Positions 1-8,467 of a stretch of DNA of 64,000 nt are shown piece after piece. Below the pieces are notes generated by a model, which was given only the letters and a program-made list of their open reading frames with translations, was not told where the DNA came from and made no database searches. How positions within the stretch are numbered: the first letter of the stretch is position 1; every line of letters begins with the position of its first letter. Source of the stretch: Gemmatimonas sp. (GTDB taxonomy: Bacteria; Gemmatimonadota; Gemmatimonadetes; Gemmatimonadales; Gemmatimonadaceae); the NCBI RefSeq assembly GCF_031426495.1, contig NZ_JANPLK010000063.1, positions 1-64,000 on the forward strand, in the 5' to 3' direction. A program made the translations under genes and the position numbers.

Positions 1-1
1 G

Positions 2-109
2 GACTTCATCGAGCACTGGTACAATAGGGAGCGGCAGCACTCCACGTTAGGCTTCGTGAGTCCGCAACAGTACGAGGACCAGCTCCGTCAAATGGCGCGA
101 GCAGCGTAA
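2..109 (+). pseudogene. IS3-family transposase OrfB, C-terminal end (cut by window edge)
   Basis: The first 36 codons read as the tail of an IS3-type DDE transposase: a WYNRERQHSTLGFVSP stretch, typical of the end of the OrfB catalytic core (the rve domain, where 'N..R.H..LG..sP..y' is recurrent), followed by a short basic end and a TAA stop. The upstream part lies outside the window, so I cannot tell whether the element is intact. Downstream, about 116-139 holds a sequence resembling an IS3 right terminal repeat (core AAATCGGGTCAGGTCC). The element therefore probably ends near 139, where it abuts a broken cytochrome gene. Family assignment rests on the tail motif only. Confidence 0.7.
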
Positions 110-121
110 ACCATGTGTCCG

Positions 122-313
122 TCAAATCGGGTCAGGTCCAAAGCGACTCATGATCTGATCTTGCCAGCTGTTGATGCGCGTATCGCCGATCGGTCGTTCG
201 CAGTCAAGCAGCAATCCGGTGGCTCGCGCCAGTGCCGATACAGCGTGGCAGTGCGCACAGTTGACGTCTAGGTAGGCGCGGAAACGATCGGCCAGTAGTT
301 CAAGGAGATTCAA
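122..313 (-). pseudogene. c-type cytochrome fragment (SO2930-like diheme family)
   Basis: The minus-strand frame contains RAYLDVNCAHCH followed by ATGLLLD. This matches the heme-binding CxxCH site and following segment of SO2930-like diheme cytochromes. Only about 60 residues remain. There is no signal peptide and no second heme site. The upstream end runs straight into the inverted repeat at 309-375 and the downstream end is cut by the IS3 end. I infer a gene remnant left by two mobile-element insertions; it is unlikely to make a working cytochrome. The family name rests on one motif block. Confidence 0.55.
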
Positions 314-375
314 GGGGTCAGAGTCGTTGAACGCCCATCGCGCGCTTCAGCGTTCAACGACTCTGACCCCTTGAA
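309..375. repeat. REPIN-like inverted repeat, 25-bp arms
   Basis: Two perfectly complementary 25-bp arms (309-333 and 351-375) surround a 17-nt loop. The arm contains GGGGTCAGAGTCGTTGAA, a sequence type I associate with REP elements mobilised by REP-associated tyrosine transposases. A further partial copy of the tip (TGACCCCTTGAAA) follows at about 379-391. No RAYT gene is in the window. Confidence 0.7.
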
Positions 376-405
376 AGCTGACCCCTTGAAAACCCCTCGA
401 ACGCA

Positions 406-807
406 TCACTGTGGCGGGTGTCGACCAAGGCGGGCAACCGCCCACGCCGCATGCTCCCGCACGACCTCGTGCTCATGCACCAGCATCGCCTCGAGCAGCG
501 CGAGATCCTTGTGAGTGCCGATGTTGCCCAGCACCACACACGCGTTCCGCTGTAGCATCCATAGCGTGGCCCGCTTGATCGCACTCCCGCGGAACGCGGC
601 CGCGTAGTCCGCGGCGTCCATCATGAGGATCTCACGCGCCAAGGCACGCGTGCCCTTACGTGATCCCGCATCGAGAAACATCTCGCGCGGTCGGTACGCC
701 GCTTCACGCAACGCGGTCGTGAACGACACGTTCCACGGACACACCTCCTGGGAGCTCTGTCGGCAAAACCGTTTTCTGGTCGAACTTCGGACAGGCTCTC
801 TAACCAT
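406..807 (-). pseudogene. queG 3'-end copy 1 (C-terminal HEAT-like part)
   Basis: The frame encodes QEVCPWN and then the whole C-terminal region of QueG up to a natural stop. It is highly similar to the intact gene at 14616 (shared SFTTALREAAYRPREMF, ALAREILMMDAADY and NACVVLGN). It lacks the entire cobalamin-binding half and all but the last cluster cysteine, so it cannot be an epoxyqueuosine reductase. Homology stops at 750; residues upstream of QEVC are encoded by the 77-bp arm. The C-terminal tail (GRHPPQ) differs from the intact gene, which suggests a donor different from the local queG. The frame is open throughout, so the copy is either recent or still translated. Confidence 0.85.
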
Positions 808-827
808 TAAAAAGACAGAGGGTTAGC
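751..827 (-). repeat. 77-bp cassette arm 1
   Basis: The arm runs from the base after the shared CCTCCTG core to GTTAGC and is 77 bp long. It contains the palindrome AAAACCGTTTT (765-775), the pairable blocks GAGC-T-CTGTC (about 753-762) and GACAG-GCTC (about 789-797), and CTAACC (800-805) facing GGTTAG (821-826). The four other arms have the same length and the same central palindrome position. It may form one side of a recombination site. Confidence 0.75.
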
Positions 828-959
828 CGCTGCGGTATCCTGGATGTCGAGCATCCGCGTGGGCGATCAGCCCGCACAAAGTTGTCCACCCATTTCACTT
901 CAGGCACAGATTCACAGGAATCACGTGGTAGGCCTGCCTGATGGGATGCCGTGGTACAC
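828..959. repeat. Cassette tail repeat, copy 1
   Basis: The 132 bp directly beyond arm 1 are about 80% similar to the 134 bp beyond arm 3 (9496-9629). Shared blocks include GGATGTCGAGCATCC, itself a 5-bp-stem hairpin, and GGGCGATCAGCCC. The following stretch to 1548 has several overlapping high-GC reading frames on both strands, none of which resembles a known protein; I see no supportable gene in 960-1548. Confidence 0.6.
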
Positions 960-1548
960 GCACCTACTCTCATCGGTGCACGGCGCCGCGAGTATCGGTG
1001 AACGCGCCTCCTGCTGGAGGCGCTGTTAAAGCGACCACGTGCGCCGCGGGGCACCCGGACCGCTTCCCTGATCTTGCCCACGCCGACCAGTGGTGCCACG
1101 CGTTCTGCACCCACGACAACACGGCGCATCGGCACTCGAGCCTCGCGTACTGCACTCCCGCGATGGTCCACGGCGGGACGGCGCCCGCGATCCTCACGAA
1201 GCGGCACGACACCATGCGCACCGCGTCCGCGCAGCATCCCGCCCGCTTCGTGCGCGGCGCGCCCACCCCATGCGCGCTGCCGGCTGCGGTCTCGCTCAAC
1301 CCCATCGCGGAGGAGCACGCCGCCGTCGTCGCGGCTCAGTACACTCCACCACTCAGCGTCTCATACCTGTTGACAGGTTCCGCCTGCACCGCAGAAACGC
1401 CTCGCGCCTTCAGCAGCTCACTCCCTCAGGCTTCAACTCGCTGCGGAATTGCCGTCTCGTTCCCGTGTTACGCCTCAGGCACCCCACCCTGACAAGCTTT
1501 CCATGAAAGCGCCAGCAGCGCCATGCGCTTTTCAGCTGCAGCGTGTTG

Positions 1549-4035
1549 CTAGGTTGCGGCGCGTGCGGAGTGTGCGGCTTCTAGTAGCGCATTAATGGCT
1601 TCGATGCCGGCTGGCTTGGTCAGGTGGTGGTCGAACCCTGCCTCGCGTGCCTGGCCTTGGTCGTCATGCGCTCCCCACCCGGTCAGCGCTACTAAAACAG
1701 TCTGATTCGTCCCTGACGTCTGCCGGACCATCCGGGCCACTTCACAGCCGTTCAGCCCAGGCATGCCGATATCGAGGAACGCCAAGTCCGGCCGGCGCTC
1801 TAACACCAGGCGCAGGGCATCGTGGCCGTCATGAGCGACGGATACATGATGCCTACCCAACTCCAGCAGAGTTGCCAAGCTCTCCGCTGCGTCGACGTTG
1901 TCATCGGCGACCAGTATCTTCAGCACTGCACTGGTCTTGCCTATCGGCGCCACCTGATCCTGGCTTGCAGGGGCATCGACTTGCTGCGGTTGGACGACTG
2001 GAAGACGCACTGTGAAGGTGCTGCCTTTGCCTTCTCCTGGGCTGGCAGCCGTGACGGTGCCGCCGTGCATCTCGACAAGGCTCCGAACCAGCGACAAACC
2101 GATGCCCAGCCCGCCCTGCGAGCGGGCTGCGGCGGTGGGCACCTGGAAAAACATGTCGAACAAGGTTGGCAAAGCCTGCTGCGGGATCCCGATGCCGTTG
2201 TCGGTCACGGCGATCACTGCGTGCTGTCCCTCGTGGCCTACCGACAACTCGATTCGCCCGTGCTCCGGCGTGTACTTCGCGGCGTTTGTCAGCAGGTTGC
2301 CAAGCACTTGCACCAGCCGCACCGGGTCGCCGTCGACCACCAGTGAATCATCAGCCATGCGCAGTTCCAGCGCATGATGCCCGGATTCCATGGCTGCCAG
2401 GCTCGACTCCACAGCGTCGGTCACGATTGCTCTGAGCACCACCTTTTCCTTGCGAAGCTCAACTTTGCCGCTGCTGATCCTGGCAACGTCGAGAAGATCG
2501 TCAATCAGATGCACCATGTGGCCGATCTGCCGCTTCATCATGTCCCGGACCTTGGCTGCGGTCTCCGGGTTGTTCCCGGCCAGTTGGAGCACTTCCAGTC
2601 CGTTTCGTATGGGTGCAAGCGGGTTGCGCAACTCATGCGCCAAAGTCGCCAAGAACTCCGTCTTGCGGTGATCGGCCTCGCTCAGGCGCGCTGAAAGCTG
2701 GCGCAGGTTTTCCTCCACCTGCTTTCGCTCCGTGATGTCAACGGCGACTCCGGCAAACTGCTTATTGCCGGTTTCCTCGTCTGTGATCATCCGGCCTTTG
2801 GCGGTAACCCAAACAATGTTTCCTAATGGATGAACGACTCGATAATCTATTTCGTAATTGCCTTCGGTCTCTATCGCACGTGCTACCGCCTCTAAAACGA
2901 GCGGGCGGTCTTCAGAGTGAATCCTGTCAGTGAGGTAGCGAATCTCGGTACCCTCGTTCGCTACGGAAGAATCGACTCCAAAGAGTTCGGCAAATCGGGC
3001 GTCCATGACAACGATGTTCGTTTTCGGATCTACTACCCAGGTGCCAATGTTGCCGGACGCTTCAAACGAAGTCCGGTAACGTTCTTCGCTTCGGCGCAAT
3101 GCTTCTTGAGTGGTCTGGCGTGCCTCGATCTCGCGCCGGTGGTCCAGGATCAAGGCTGCGGTGTTAACCAGCAGCGCCATCGCTTCTTTCTCTGCTGGGG
3201 CGGGGACATGCACGTCGCGGCGGTAGCAGGCCAGTGTGCCGAGCACGGCACCGCCCGGCGAGCGGATGGGCTGCGACCAGCATGAGCGCAACCCGTGCGG
3301 AAGAGCCAATTCTTTGACGTCCCGCCACAAGGGGTCAGTGGCGATGTCAGAGACAATGACTTCCTTGTTGAAGTGTGCCGCCGTCCCGCACGAGCCGGCG
3401 TTCGGGCCGGTCGCCATCCCGTCGATGGCTGCGCAATATGCCTGCGGAAGCGATGGAGCTGCGCCATGCCGCAGATGACCATCCTGCGCAAGCAGCACGG
3501 AGACCAATATGGCCTCCTCAGAGTAGGCCTCCGCAGCCCGCACAAGGGTACCGAGCACTTGCTCCAGTGGTGCTCCGGACACCGCCTGCTCCATGGCGAG
3601 CTTTTGGGCGTCGGCAAGGATTCCGGTCCGCTCCCGGGCACGCAGTAGCTCTTGCAGCGCGGTAATGTCGCGCGACACAGACAAGAAGCCCTGTAGTTGC
3701 CCATGAGCCCCATGGATCGGCGACACACGAACGTCCCAGAATTTCGGCACGCCTTTCGCTGTCGGGCAGAAGGCAGTGAACTGTCCCAGCTTGCCTTGGC
3801 GCGCCTGCTCCAGCGCCGATTCGATCTGTTGGCGCGACTCCCCTGGCCACAAGGTCGTCCATGGAAGTCCACACATCTGGTTCAGGTCATCGACCTCCAT
3901 CAAGCACTGGCCGTTCCGGTTCATGGACACGAGATTGCCCTGAAGATCGAGTACCTTCGCACAGTCAGGGCTGCTTTCGAACAGCAAATCAGTGGTCAGC
4001 GGCACAGCAGACGAGGCAGGTACTGCGGAATCCAT
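1549..4035 (-). CDS. Hybrid sensor histidine kinase (PAS-GAF-PAS-HisKA-HATPase-REC)
   Basis: This 828-residue protein is a cytoplasmic hybrid kinase. In order: a PAS domain (about 15-130, ending in the typical VSRDITALQE junction), a GAF domain (about 145-300, with GSCGTAAHFNKEVIVSDI), a second PAS/PAC (about 315-440), HisKA with the phospho-acceptor histidine in LAHELRNPLAPIRNG near residue 467, a HATPase domain (DNGIGIP and GIGLSLVRSLVEMHGG), and a C-terminal receiver (VADDN, acceptor Asp in FLDIGMPG, Lys in LTKPAG). The frame is open another 168 codons upstream, but that part is low-complexity and basic; ATG 4035 is preceded by GGGAAAG and directly precedes the PAS region. No membrane segment is seen. 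It is cargo of the cassette between queG copies 1 and 2. Confidence 0.9.
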   Translation of the reverse strand: MDSAVPASSAVPLTTDLLFESSPDCAKVLDLQGNLVSMNRNGQCLMEVDDLNQMCGLPWTTLWPGESRQQIESALEQARQGKLGQFTAFCPTAKGVPKFWDVRVSPIHGAHGQLQGFLSVSRDITALQELLRARERTGILADAQKLAMEQAVSGAPLEQVLGTLVRAAEAYSEEAILVSVLLAQDGHLRHGAAPSLPQAYCAAIDGMATGPNAGSCGTAAHFNKEVIVSDIATDPLWRDVKELALPHGLRSCWSQPIRSPGGAVLGTLACYRRDVHVPAPAEKEAMALLVNTAALILDHRREIEARQTTQEALRRSEERYRTSFEASGNIGTWVVDPKTNIVVMDARFAELFGVDSSVANEGTEIRYLTDRIHSEDRPLVLEAVARAIETEGNYEIDYRVVHPLGNIVWVTAKGRMITDEETGNKQFAGVAVDITERKQVEENLRQLSARLSEADHRKTEFLATLAHELRNPLAPIRNGLEVLQLAGNNPETAAKVRDMMKRQIGHMVHLIDDLLDVARISSGKVELRKEKVVLRAIVTDAVESSLAAMESGHHALELRMADDSLVVDGDPVRLVQVLGNLLTNAAKYTPEHGRIELSVGHEGQHAVIAVTDNGIGIPQQALPTLFDMFFQVPTAAARSQGGLGIGLSLVRSLVEMHGGTVTAASPGEGKGSTFTVRLPVVQPQQVDAPASQDQVAPIGKTSAVLKILVADDNVDAAESLATLLELGRHHVSVAHDGHDALRLVLERRPDLAFLDIGMPGLNGCEVARMVRQTSGTNQTVLVALTGWGAHDDQGQAREAGFDHHLTKPAGIEAINALLEAAHSARAAT

Positions 4036-4680
4036 GACTGAGCTTTCCCGGTAAAAAATATTTGGACCCGACCGTACGGCTTGACGGGTGGAGATTTTTT
4101 CAGCAACGCGGCCTGCAGCGACGAATGCGGTCCCGGATTCCGCACCATGCGCATCTTGAAAGTAGGGCGAAGTCATCGGGATAGGAATTTCAATCGCGGT
4201 GTGGAGTGAGCCGGCATCGACTCGAAAGAGCACCTCGGGTGGCCGTGCACGATGCACGACGTCGGCACCTGGTACGACGACCTGATCCGGCTGTACCGCG
4301 CGGCGGCCGAGCCGCAAGGGGAAGTAAGCGGAGGAGGGCCGCGAGCGGGTCGACCAACGCGACTCCGCCGACGTCGAACGGCGTGGTTCGGGTTCCGTCG
4401 GCGCGCCGGTGAGAGCCCGAGGATACCGCAGTTCGCGACGGCCAGCACCCGTGACGGGGCTCCTGTAGTCGAGGTTTGAAGGCGAGGAGATTCTTGGCTT
4501 CAGCAACCGCTGGTGCGCGTACGCCGTGGAGAACGCCACGCCCGTCGTACCAGTTCTACAAGCCCTGGGTCATGGCGGGAGTGAAGATCGAGCGCTGATC
4601 TGAAGCCCGTGATCCGACTCGACCGAGCGTCTTCCGATCTATATTCCTGCTACGAGTACCACGACTCCTACAGGAAACGA
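4036..4680. other. Intergenic region with decayed coding sequence
   Basis: This stretch separates the kinase from the divergent transporter. The plus strand contains short protein-like stretches (WYDDLIRLYRAAAE near 4272; FYKPWVMAGVKIER ending in a stop near 4598), but they are in different frames and surrounded by non-coding-like sequence. I read them as remnants of an unidentified gene. Promoters for both flanking genes should lie here, but none is clear. Confidence 0.4.
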
Positions 4681-5793
4681 ATGCGCGCACACCGGGGAAG
4701 GCAACTCGCGAACGCCACGACCGCGCTCATCGTGGTGGCGGTACTCGCCGTGCTGTACAGCCTGTACTTCGCCCGGGCGTTTCTCGTGCCCATCGCGTTC
4801 GCGTTGCTGCTGGATTTTCTCCTGAGCCCGCTCGTGCGTCTGTTGGGCAAGGCGCGCATTCCAACGCCTGCTGGTGCGGCGATCGTCGTGTTGACGCTCG
4901 TGGGTTCGATCGGGTTTGGTGCCTATCAGCTCGGCGGGACTGCGCAACGCTTTCTCGACGAAGCGCCGCAGGGCATCGCCAGAGCACAGGCGCAGATCGG
5001 GAAGTTGCTGCGACCGCTGGCCCGCGTGTCGGCGAACGCGGAGAAGGTAGCAGCGGTGGCTGGCGCGCCAGCGCCCGGCAAGCAACCAGCGCAAGTCGTC
5101 GTGGTTGGTCCGTCCATGGCCACGCGCCTGGCCGGCACGACCCAGCGATTCCTCGGAGCGTTGCTGCAGATCCTCATGCTGCTATTCTTTCTGCTCGCGG
5201 GCGGTGATCTCTTCCTCGAGAAAACCATCAGCCTTTTACCGTTGTTGACCGACAAGAAGAAAGCGGTCCGCATCGCGCGCGACATCGAATCGTCCGTGTC
5301 CACCTATCTCATCGCGAATCTCGGCCTCAACATCGTCGAGGGAGCGATCGTCGGCGTCGCGCTCTGGGCGATCGGACTCCCGAACGCGTTGCTCTGGTCA
5401 CTCATCGTGGTCGCGATGGAATTCATTCCGTTCGTCGGCGCGATTATCATGGTGGGTTTGCTCTCGCTGGCGTCGCTCGCCTCATTCACCGACTTGCCGC
5501 ACATCCTGATGGTGCCCGGTGCATACCTGATCGCGAATTTCGTTCAGGGCAATGTCGTGTCCACGATGGTCTTGGGGAAACGACTGGCGCTCAACTCTGT
5601 CGCACTCTTCGTGGGACTCGCCTTCTGGTTCTGGATCTGGGGACTTCCCGGCGCATTCATTGGCGTGCCACTGATGTCCGTGTTCAAGATCTGCTGCGAT
5701 CACATCGATTCTCTGGCGCCGTTCGGGGAACTGCTTGGCGCACGCGCCGATCCGAAGCAACCCCTGATGCCTTCCGAAACGATTGCCGTGTGA
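4681..5793 (+). CDS. AI-2E family transporter (TqsA/YdiK type permease)
   Basis: A 370-residue integral membrane protein. An N-terminal hairpin (ALIVVAVLAVLYSLYFARAF, then FALLLDFLLSPLV) is followed by a soluble segment, then a membrane-rich C-terminal half with IVEGAIVGVALWAIGLPN, WSLIVVAMEFIPFVGAII and FWFWIWGLPGAFIGVPLM. The IPFVGA and GLPGAFIGVPL blocks are family signatures. Members export or take up small molecules such as autoinducer-2; the substrate cannot be inferred here. ATG 4681 was chosen because CAGGAAACG precedes it, although the frame opens 24 codons earlier. It is divergent from the kinase and is cargo of the same cassette. Confidence 0.9.
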   Translation: MRAHRGRQLANATTALIVVAVLAVLYSLYFARAFLVPIAFALLLDFLLSPLVRLLGKARIPTPAGAAIVVLTLVGSIGFGAYQLGGTAQRFLDEAPQGIARAQAQIGKLLRPLARVSANAEKVAAVAGAPAPGKQPAQVVVVGPSMATRLAGTTQRFLGALLQILMLLFFLLAGGDLFLEKTISLLPLLTDKKKAVRIARDIESSVSTYLIANLGLNIVEGAIVGVALWAIGLPNALLWSLIVVAMEFIPFVGAIIMVGLLSLASLASFTDLPHILMVPGAYLIANFVQGNVVSTMVLGKRLALNSVALFVGLAFWFWIWGLPGAFIGVPLMSVFKICCDHIDSLAPFGELLGARADPKQPLMPSETIAV

Positions 5794-5879
5794 GCGCGTG
5801 ACCATCTGGTTCCATCGCGTCGGACGCCTTGACTCCGTGCCTCACTCGTATGGCGTCCAACGCGTTCCCACGTCAGCCT

Positions 5880-6249
5880 CAACGGTGGCGTCCGCGAGCT
5901 CACCAAGGCGGAAGGAATGACTCGTCCCGGTGACATGCTGCGATGGCCACTCGTGCTCCCAGACGGCGAAGCGCCGGATGGCCGGTCGCTCTTCTACGTG
6001 GCGAACCTGCGTAACCTGATGGAAGCAACGCTATTACCCGGGGCCAGAATGGGTGTGACCCGGCGACGCATCGCGACGTGGTCGCCGTTCCTCACGCCCG
6101 GAGCAAGCAATCGCCCAGCATATACTCTCTCCCCCGACGGGAAGCGATTCGTTGGGCTGTCGCACGTCAATCTCGACGCGAAGCTCGTCGTCATCACCAA
6201 CTGGCTCGCGGAGCTGCGGCGAGCGCAGGCCGCGCCGACGGCGCGCTGA
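5880..6249 (+). pseudogene. PD40/WD40 serine/threonine kinase tail, broken
   Basis: The frame reads as pieces of the C-terminal propeller of bacterial Ser/Thr kinases with PD40 repeats: GGVRELTKAEG, then LPDG.APDGRSLFYVANLRN, then YTLSPDGKRFVGLS and a terminal VVITNWLAELRRAQ. The final 'ViTNW..ELRr' is typical of the very end of these proteins. Blocks that should be 50 or more residues apart are joined, no kinase domain is present, and there is no signal or start context. I infer a deletion remnant lying just before queG copy 2. A short intact protein starting at ATG 5917 cannot be excluded. Confidence 0.55.
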
Positions 6250-6285
6250 GCAGGCTCCGAGGTAGCACGTGACGCAGTGTCGTTG

Positions 6286-6678
6286 TTAGGCGATGGACCT
6301 CGCCATGATCTGGCGGAGCGCAAACGTCGCGTGGTCACGCACGAGCAACTCATCGTGCTGTAATGCGGCCTCGAGCACCGGTACGTCTTCCATTGTCCCG
6401 ACGTTGCCGAGTACCACGGCCGCGTTGCGCGCGAGCCCGCGCCGCTTCGCGCGCTTCATCGCACTGCCCTTGAAGCGTGCACTGAACTCGCTTTGTGACA
6501 TCGTGAGAAAATCGCGCGCGAGCGCTCGTGCATCGCGCGATGCCAACCCGTCGCGCGCGGCGAATGCCGGCTCGCGTAACGCCGTGGTAAACGATACGTT
6601 CCACGGACACACCTCCTGGCAGGTGTGCCGGCAAAACCGTTTTCGGATTGACCTGTCGACGGCTAGGCTAACTCTCAA
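6286..6678 (-). pseudogene. queG 3'-end copy 2 (most divergent)
   Basis: The frame encodes CQEVCPWN and a complete QueG C-terminal region to a stop. It differs strongly from the other copies: SRDARALARDFLTMSQSEF, then FKGSAMKRAKRRGLARNA, then a tail LRQIMARSIA. The pattern is that of an ortholog from another species, not of a decayed duplicate, because conserved QueG positions are kept. The arm-encoded part reads FCRHTC before QEVC. It lacks the catalytic half and cannot be an active reductase. Confidence 0.85.
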
Positions 6679-6695
6679 AAAGGCACAGAGTTAGC
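6619..6695 (-). repeat. 77-bp cassette arm 2
   Basis: The arm has the same length and end (GTTAGC) as the others but about 30-40% sequence difference. It has the AAAACCGTTTT palindrome at 6633-6643, a perfect 9-bp inverted repeat GCTAACTCT (6667-6675) / AGAGTTAGC (6687-6695), and a nested stem CAGGT (6620-6624) / ACCTG (6651-6655) with CCG/CGG inside. Structure is kept while sequence changes. Confidence 0.75.
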
Positions 6696-6806
6696 AGCGG
6701 CGGTCGCGCGCAGGAGGACATCCCGCTCCAACTGCACGACCTCAGCGAACACGCCTGACCATTCAGCGGGTCATGAGCGTCGACTAGGCCGGCAAGCGGG
6801 TGGTCG

Positions 6807-7283
6807 TTGACGGAACCAAGTCCCAGAACGGCCTCCTCACGATCGAATTGCGGCCAGTGTTCGCGTATCCAGCTCCGGCGAGAGATCCACGAGGGGTCGA
6901 AACCGACGGACTTGCCTCTGTGGGCCGATCGCGGGCGATCCGAACGTGTGGGATGCGTAGAAAGCGGCGTGTGCGCGTGCCGGCGTCCGATCAGTGCGCG
7001 TCACGCCGCACCGATGCCCGACGGCTTTCCGGAGTTCGCACCCGACCTCGCGGTGGAGGTGCGTTCGCCGAGTGATCGCACCGGCGCAGTCGTGGCGAAG
7101 GTCAGCGATTGGTTGTCGGGGGGAACTACACTGGTCTGGGTAATCGATCCCCCGCGCGAGCAGGTCGTGGTATATCGCGCCGACGGCACGGTGTCGGTCT
7201 TGGCCATGGGAGATGTGCTCAGCGGCGAGGAACTCCTCCCCGACTTCGCGTTGTCGCCGCAGGAGTTGTTCGCGGCAACGTGA
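6807..7283 (+). pseudogene. Uma2-type (DUF820) nuclease-fold protein, 5' part degraded
   Basis: From about 7014 the frame gives MPDGFPEFAPDLAVEV, then SPSDR, KVSDWLSGGTTLVWVIDPP and VYRADG, ending in LLPDFALSPQELF. This is the C-terminal two thirds of the Uma2/DUF820 family, a PD-(D/E)XK-like fold widespread in cyanobacteria and some other phyla. The 60 or so residues before this do not match the family, and an adjacent frame carries family-like pieces, so the 5' part appears frameshifted or replaced. The catalytic Asp/Glu region (PDLAVEV) is present. Its biological role is unknown even for intact members. Confidence 0.6.
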
Positions 7284-7486
7284 GCGCTAGGCCCATCTCA
7301 GGGCGCTGCCGTAAAGGAGGCGAAGCAATCATCGACGTCGCGGCCACCCCCACGAAAGGAGCTCCCGGCAAAAATTGGCGCAATCGTCCGGCCCGCATCA
7401 GGTTTTTTGGACGAGGTCGAATTTGCGAGGCTCGATGGCCGTTCGGCCAGCGAGTGAGATTCCCACGATCTATGAGGGATACTCCT

Positions 7487-8122
7487 ATGACACGTACGCG
7501 ATTTTCAGCCGTCGTCATCCTCACGCTCTGCGCTCCGCTCACACTCGCTGCGCAGTCAATCTCGATAGGACTGCGCGGGACTGGCGGAATGCCCGTCGGC
7601 GCCTTCGCGGAATCGGCTGGCGCCAGCAACACGGCGGTGGTAGATGGCGCGAAGAGCGGGTTTGGATATGGACTCGATCTTGGCGTTTCGATGGGAGTGT
7701 TTGGCGTGTACGTCGGATTCGACCACATCAACTTTGATTGCGAGACCGTTAGCTGCAGCAGCCAGGGCAAGTACAAGCTGCAGGGCGTCGCTGCTGGGTT
7801 GAAGCTCAGTCCCGCAAGCCAAGGGAGGTTCCATCCGTATGTCAAAGGCGGCGTCACTTTCAACGGCCTGGAAGGCGCATACGGCAGTGGAGCGTCAACG
7901 TCACTGACGACTGATCGTGCACCAGGCTATGAGGTCGGTGTAGGAGCCAACGTGTCGTTGGGGGGACTGATCTTCCTTACCCCACAGCTGCGGTATGTGG
8001 GTCAGAATCTCAAGGCAAAGATTCCCGGTGTCTCGGCGCCGTCAGCGAAGTCGGACGCGATCAACTATGCGACATTCGATCTCGGACTCAGCTTCGCCAC
8101 GCCATTCGGCGGGCGGCGCTAG
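7487..8122 (+). CDS. Outer-membrane beta-barrel protein
   Basis: A 211-residue exported protein. An N-terminal signal peptide (about MTRTRFSAVVILTLCAPLTLAA, cleavage before QS) is followed by alternating hydrophobic strands rich in Gly and aromatic residues: FGYGLDLGVSMGVFGVYVGF, FHPYVKGGVTF, FLTPQLRYVGQN and a last strand ATFDLGLSFATPF. This is the pattern of OmpA/OmpW-like or outer-membrane beta-barrel (OMP_b-brl) proteins. A Cys pair (CETVSC) lies in one loop. ATG 7487 was chosen because GAGGGA precedes it by 7 nt; an in-frame ATG at 7472 is possible. It lies in the cassette between copy 2 and the truncated copy at 8274; no partner gene identifies its function. Confidence 0.75.
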   Translation: MTRTRFSAVVILTLCAPLTLAAQSISIGLRGTGGMPVGAFAESAGASNTAVVDGAKSGFGYGLDLGVSMGVFGVYVGFDHINFDCETVSCSSQGKYKLQGVAAGLKLSPASQGRFHPYVKGGVTFNGLEGAYGSGASTSLTTDRAPGYEVGVGANVSLGGLIFLTPQLRYVGQNLKAKIPGVSAPSAKSDAINYATFDLGLSFATPFGGRR

Positions 8123-8128
8123 CTTAGG

Positions 8129-8274
8129 TTGTCAGCTCTCAGCCTCACCCCTCCCGAGGTTTCAACGCGCATCACTGTCTCGCTCGTTGCTCTTTTCCTC
8201 GCGACCTCCGCACTCGCCGCGCAGGTCGCCCGAATTACCGTTTCACCCGCAAACGCCACAGTCGTTTCTGGTGA
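8129..8274 (+). pseudogene. 5' end of a secreted Ig-like-domain protein, cut by a queG remnant
   Basis: A TTG-initiated frame gives a clear signal peptide (ITVSLVALFLATSALAAQ) followed by VARITVSPANATVVSGDS, the first strand of a bacterial Ig-like (Big_2) domain. Similarity then stops. The next bases on the opposite strand encode the last recognisable codons of the truncated queG copy. The gene was therefore cut at about 8274. No continuation of the Ig-like protein is seen elsewhere in the window. Confidence 0.5.
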
Positions 8275-8344
8275 TTCGCGCTCGGAACGGCGAATCGTCC
8301 GCCAGCTCCACCGAGAACTTCGCATTCCACGGACACACACGCCG
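8274..8344 (-). pseudogene. queG 3'-end copy T (only about 23 codons left)
   Basis: On the minus strand, VCPWNAKFSVELADDSPFRAR is readable. It starts at the same core as the other copies and continues as plausible QueG sequence (CPWN-x-KF is common in the family) for about 18 codons. After that, similarity ends at the junction with the Ig-like gene fragment. The wording differs from all other copies, so it came from yet another queG. I call it because of the core and because a 77-bp arm follows in register. Confidence 0.6.
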
Positions 8345-8421
8345 GGGTGTGCGCCGGGACAACCGTTTCGCGCTTCCGTTGTCGACCGGCCGCGGAACAC
8401 GAAGCACGGGAGGGAGTTAGC
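8345..8421 (-). repeat. 77-bp cassette arm T
   Basis: The arm aligns without gaps to the other arms: AACCGTTT sits at the same offset from the core and the end is again GTTAGC exactly 77 bp from the core. Overall sequence is the most divergent. It keeps a pairing of its own, GACAAC (8358-8363) with GTTGTC (8378-8383). Confidence 0.65.
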
Positions 8422-8467
8422 GCCAAACTGGCATAGTACGCTGGCGCACTCGGGCTAGATTTCTCCG

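Noticed and set aside
941..1506. Several overlapping open frames around 900-1500 on both strands
   Set aside because: High GC makes random open frames; translations are Arg/Pro/His-rich, have no family resemblance, and overlap each other in five frames.
4036..4539. 168-residue N-terminal extension of the first hybrid kinase
   Set aside because: The extension is low-complexity and basic, has no domain, and the ATG at 4035 has a better ribosome site right before the PAS domain.
7109..7486. Long N-terminal extension of the outer-membrane protein
   Set aside because: It overlaps the Uma2 remnant in another frame and would put the signal peptide inside the protein.
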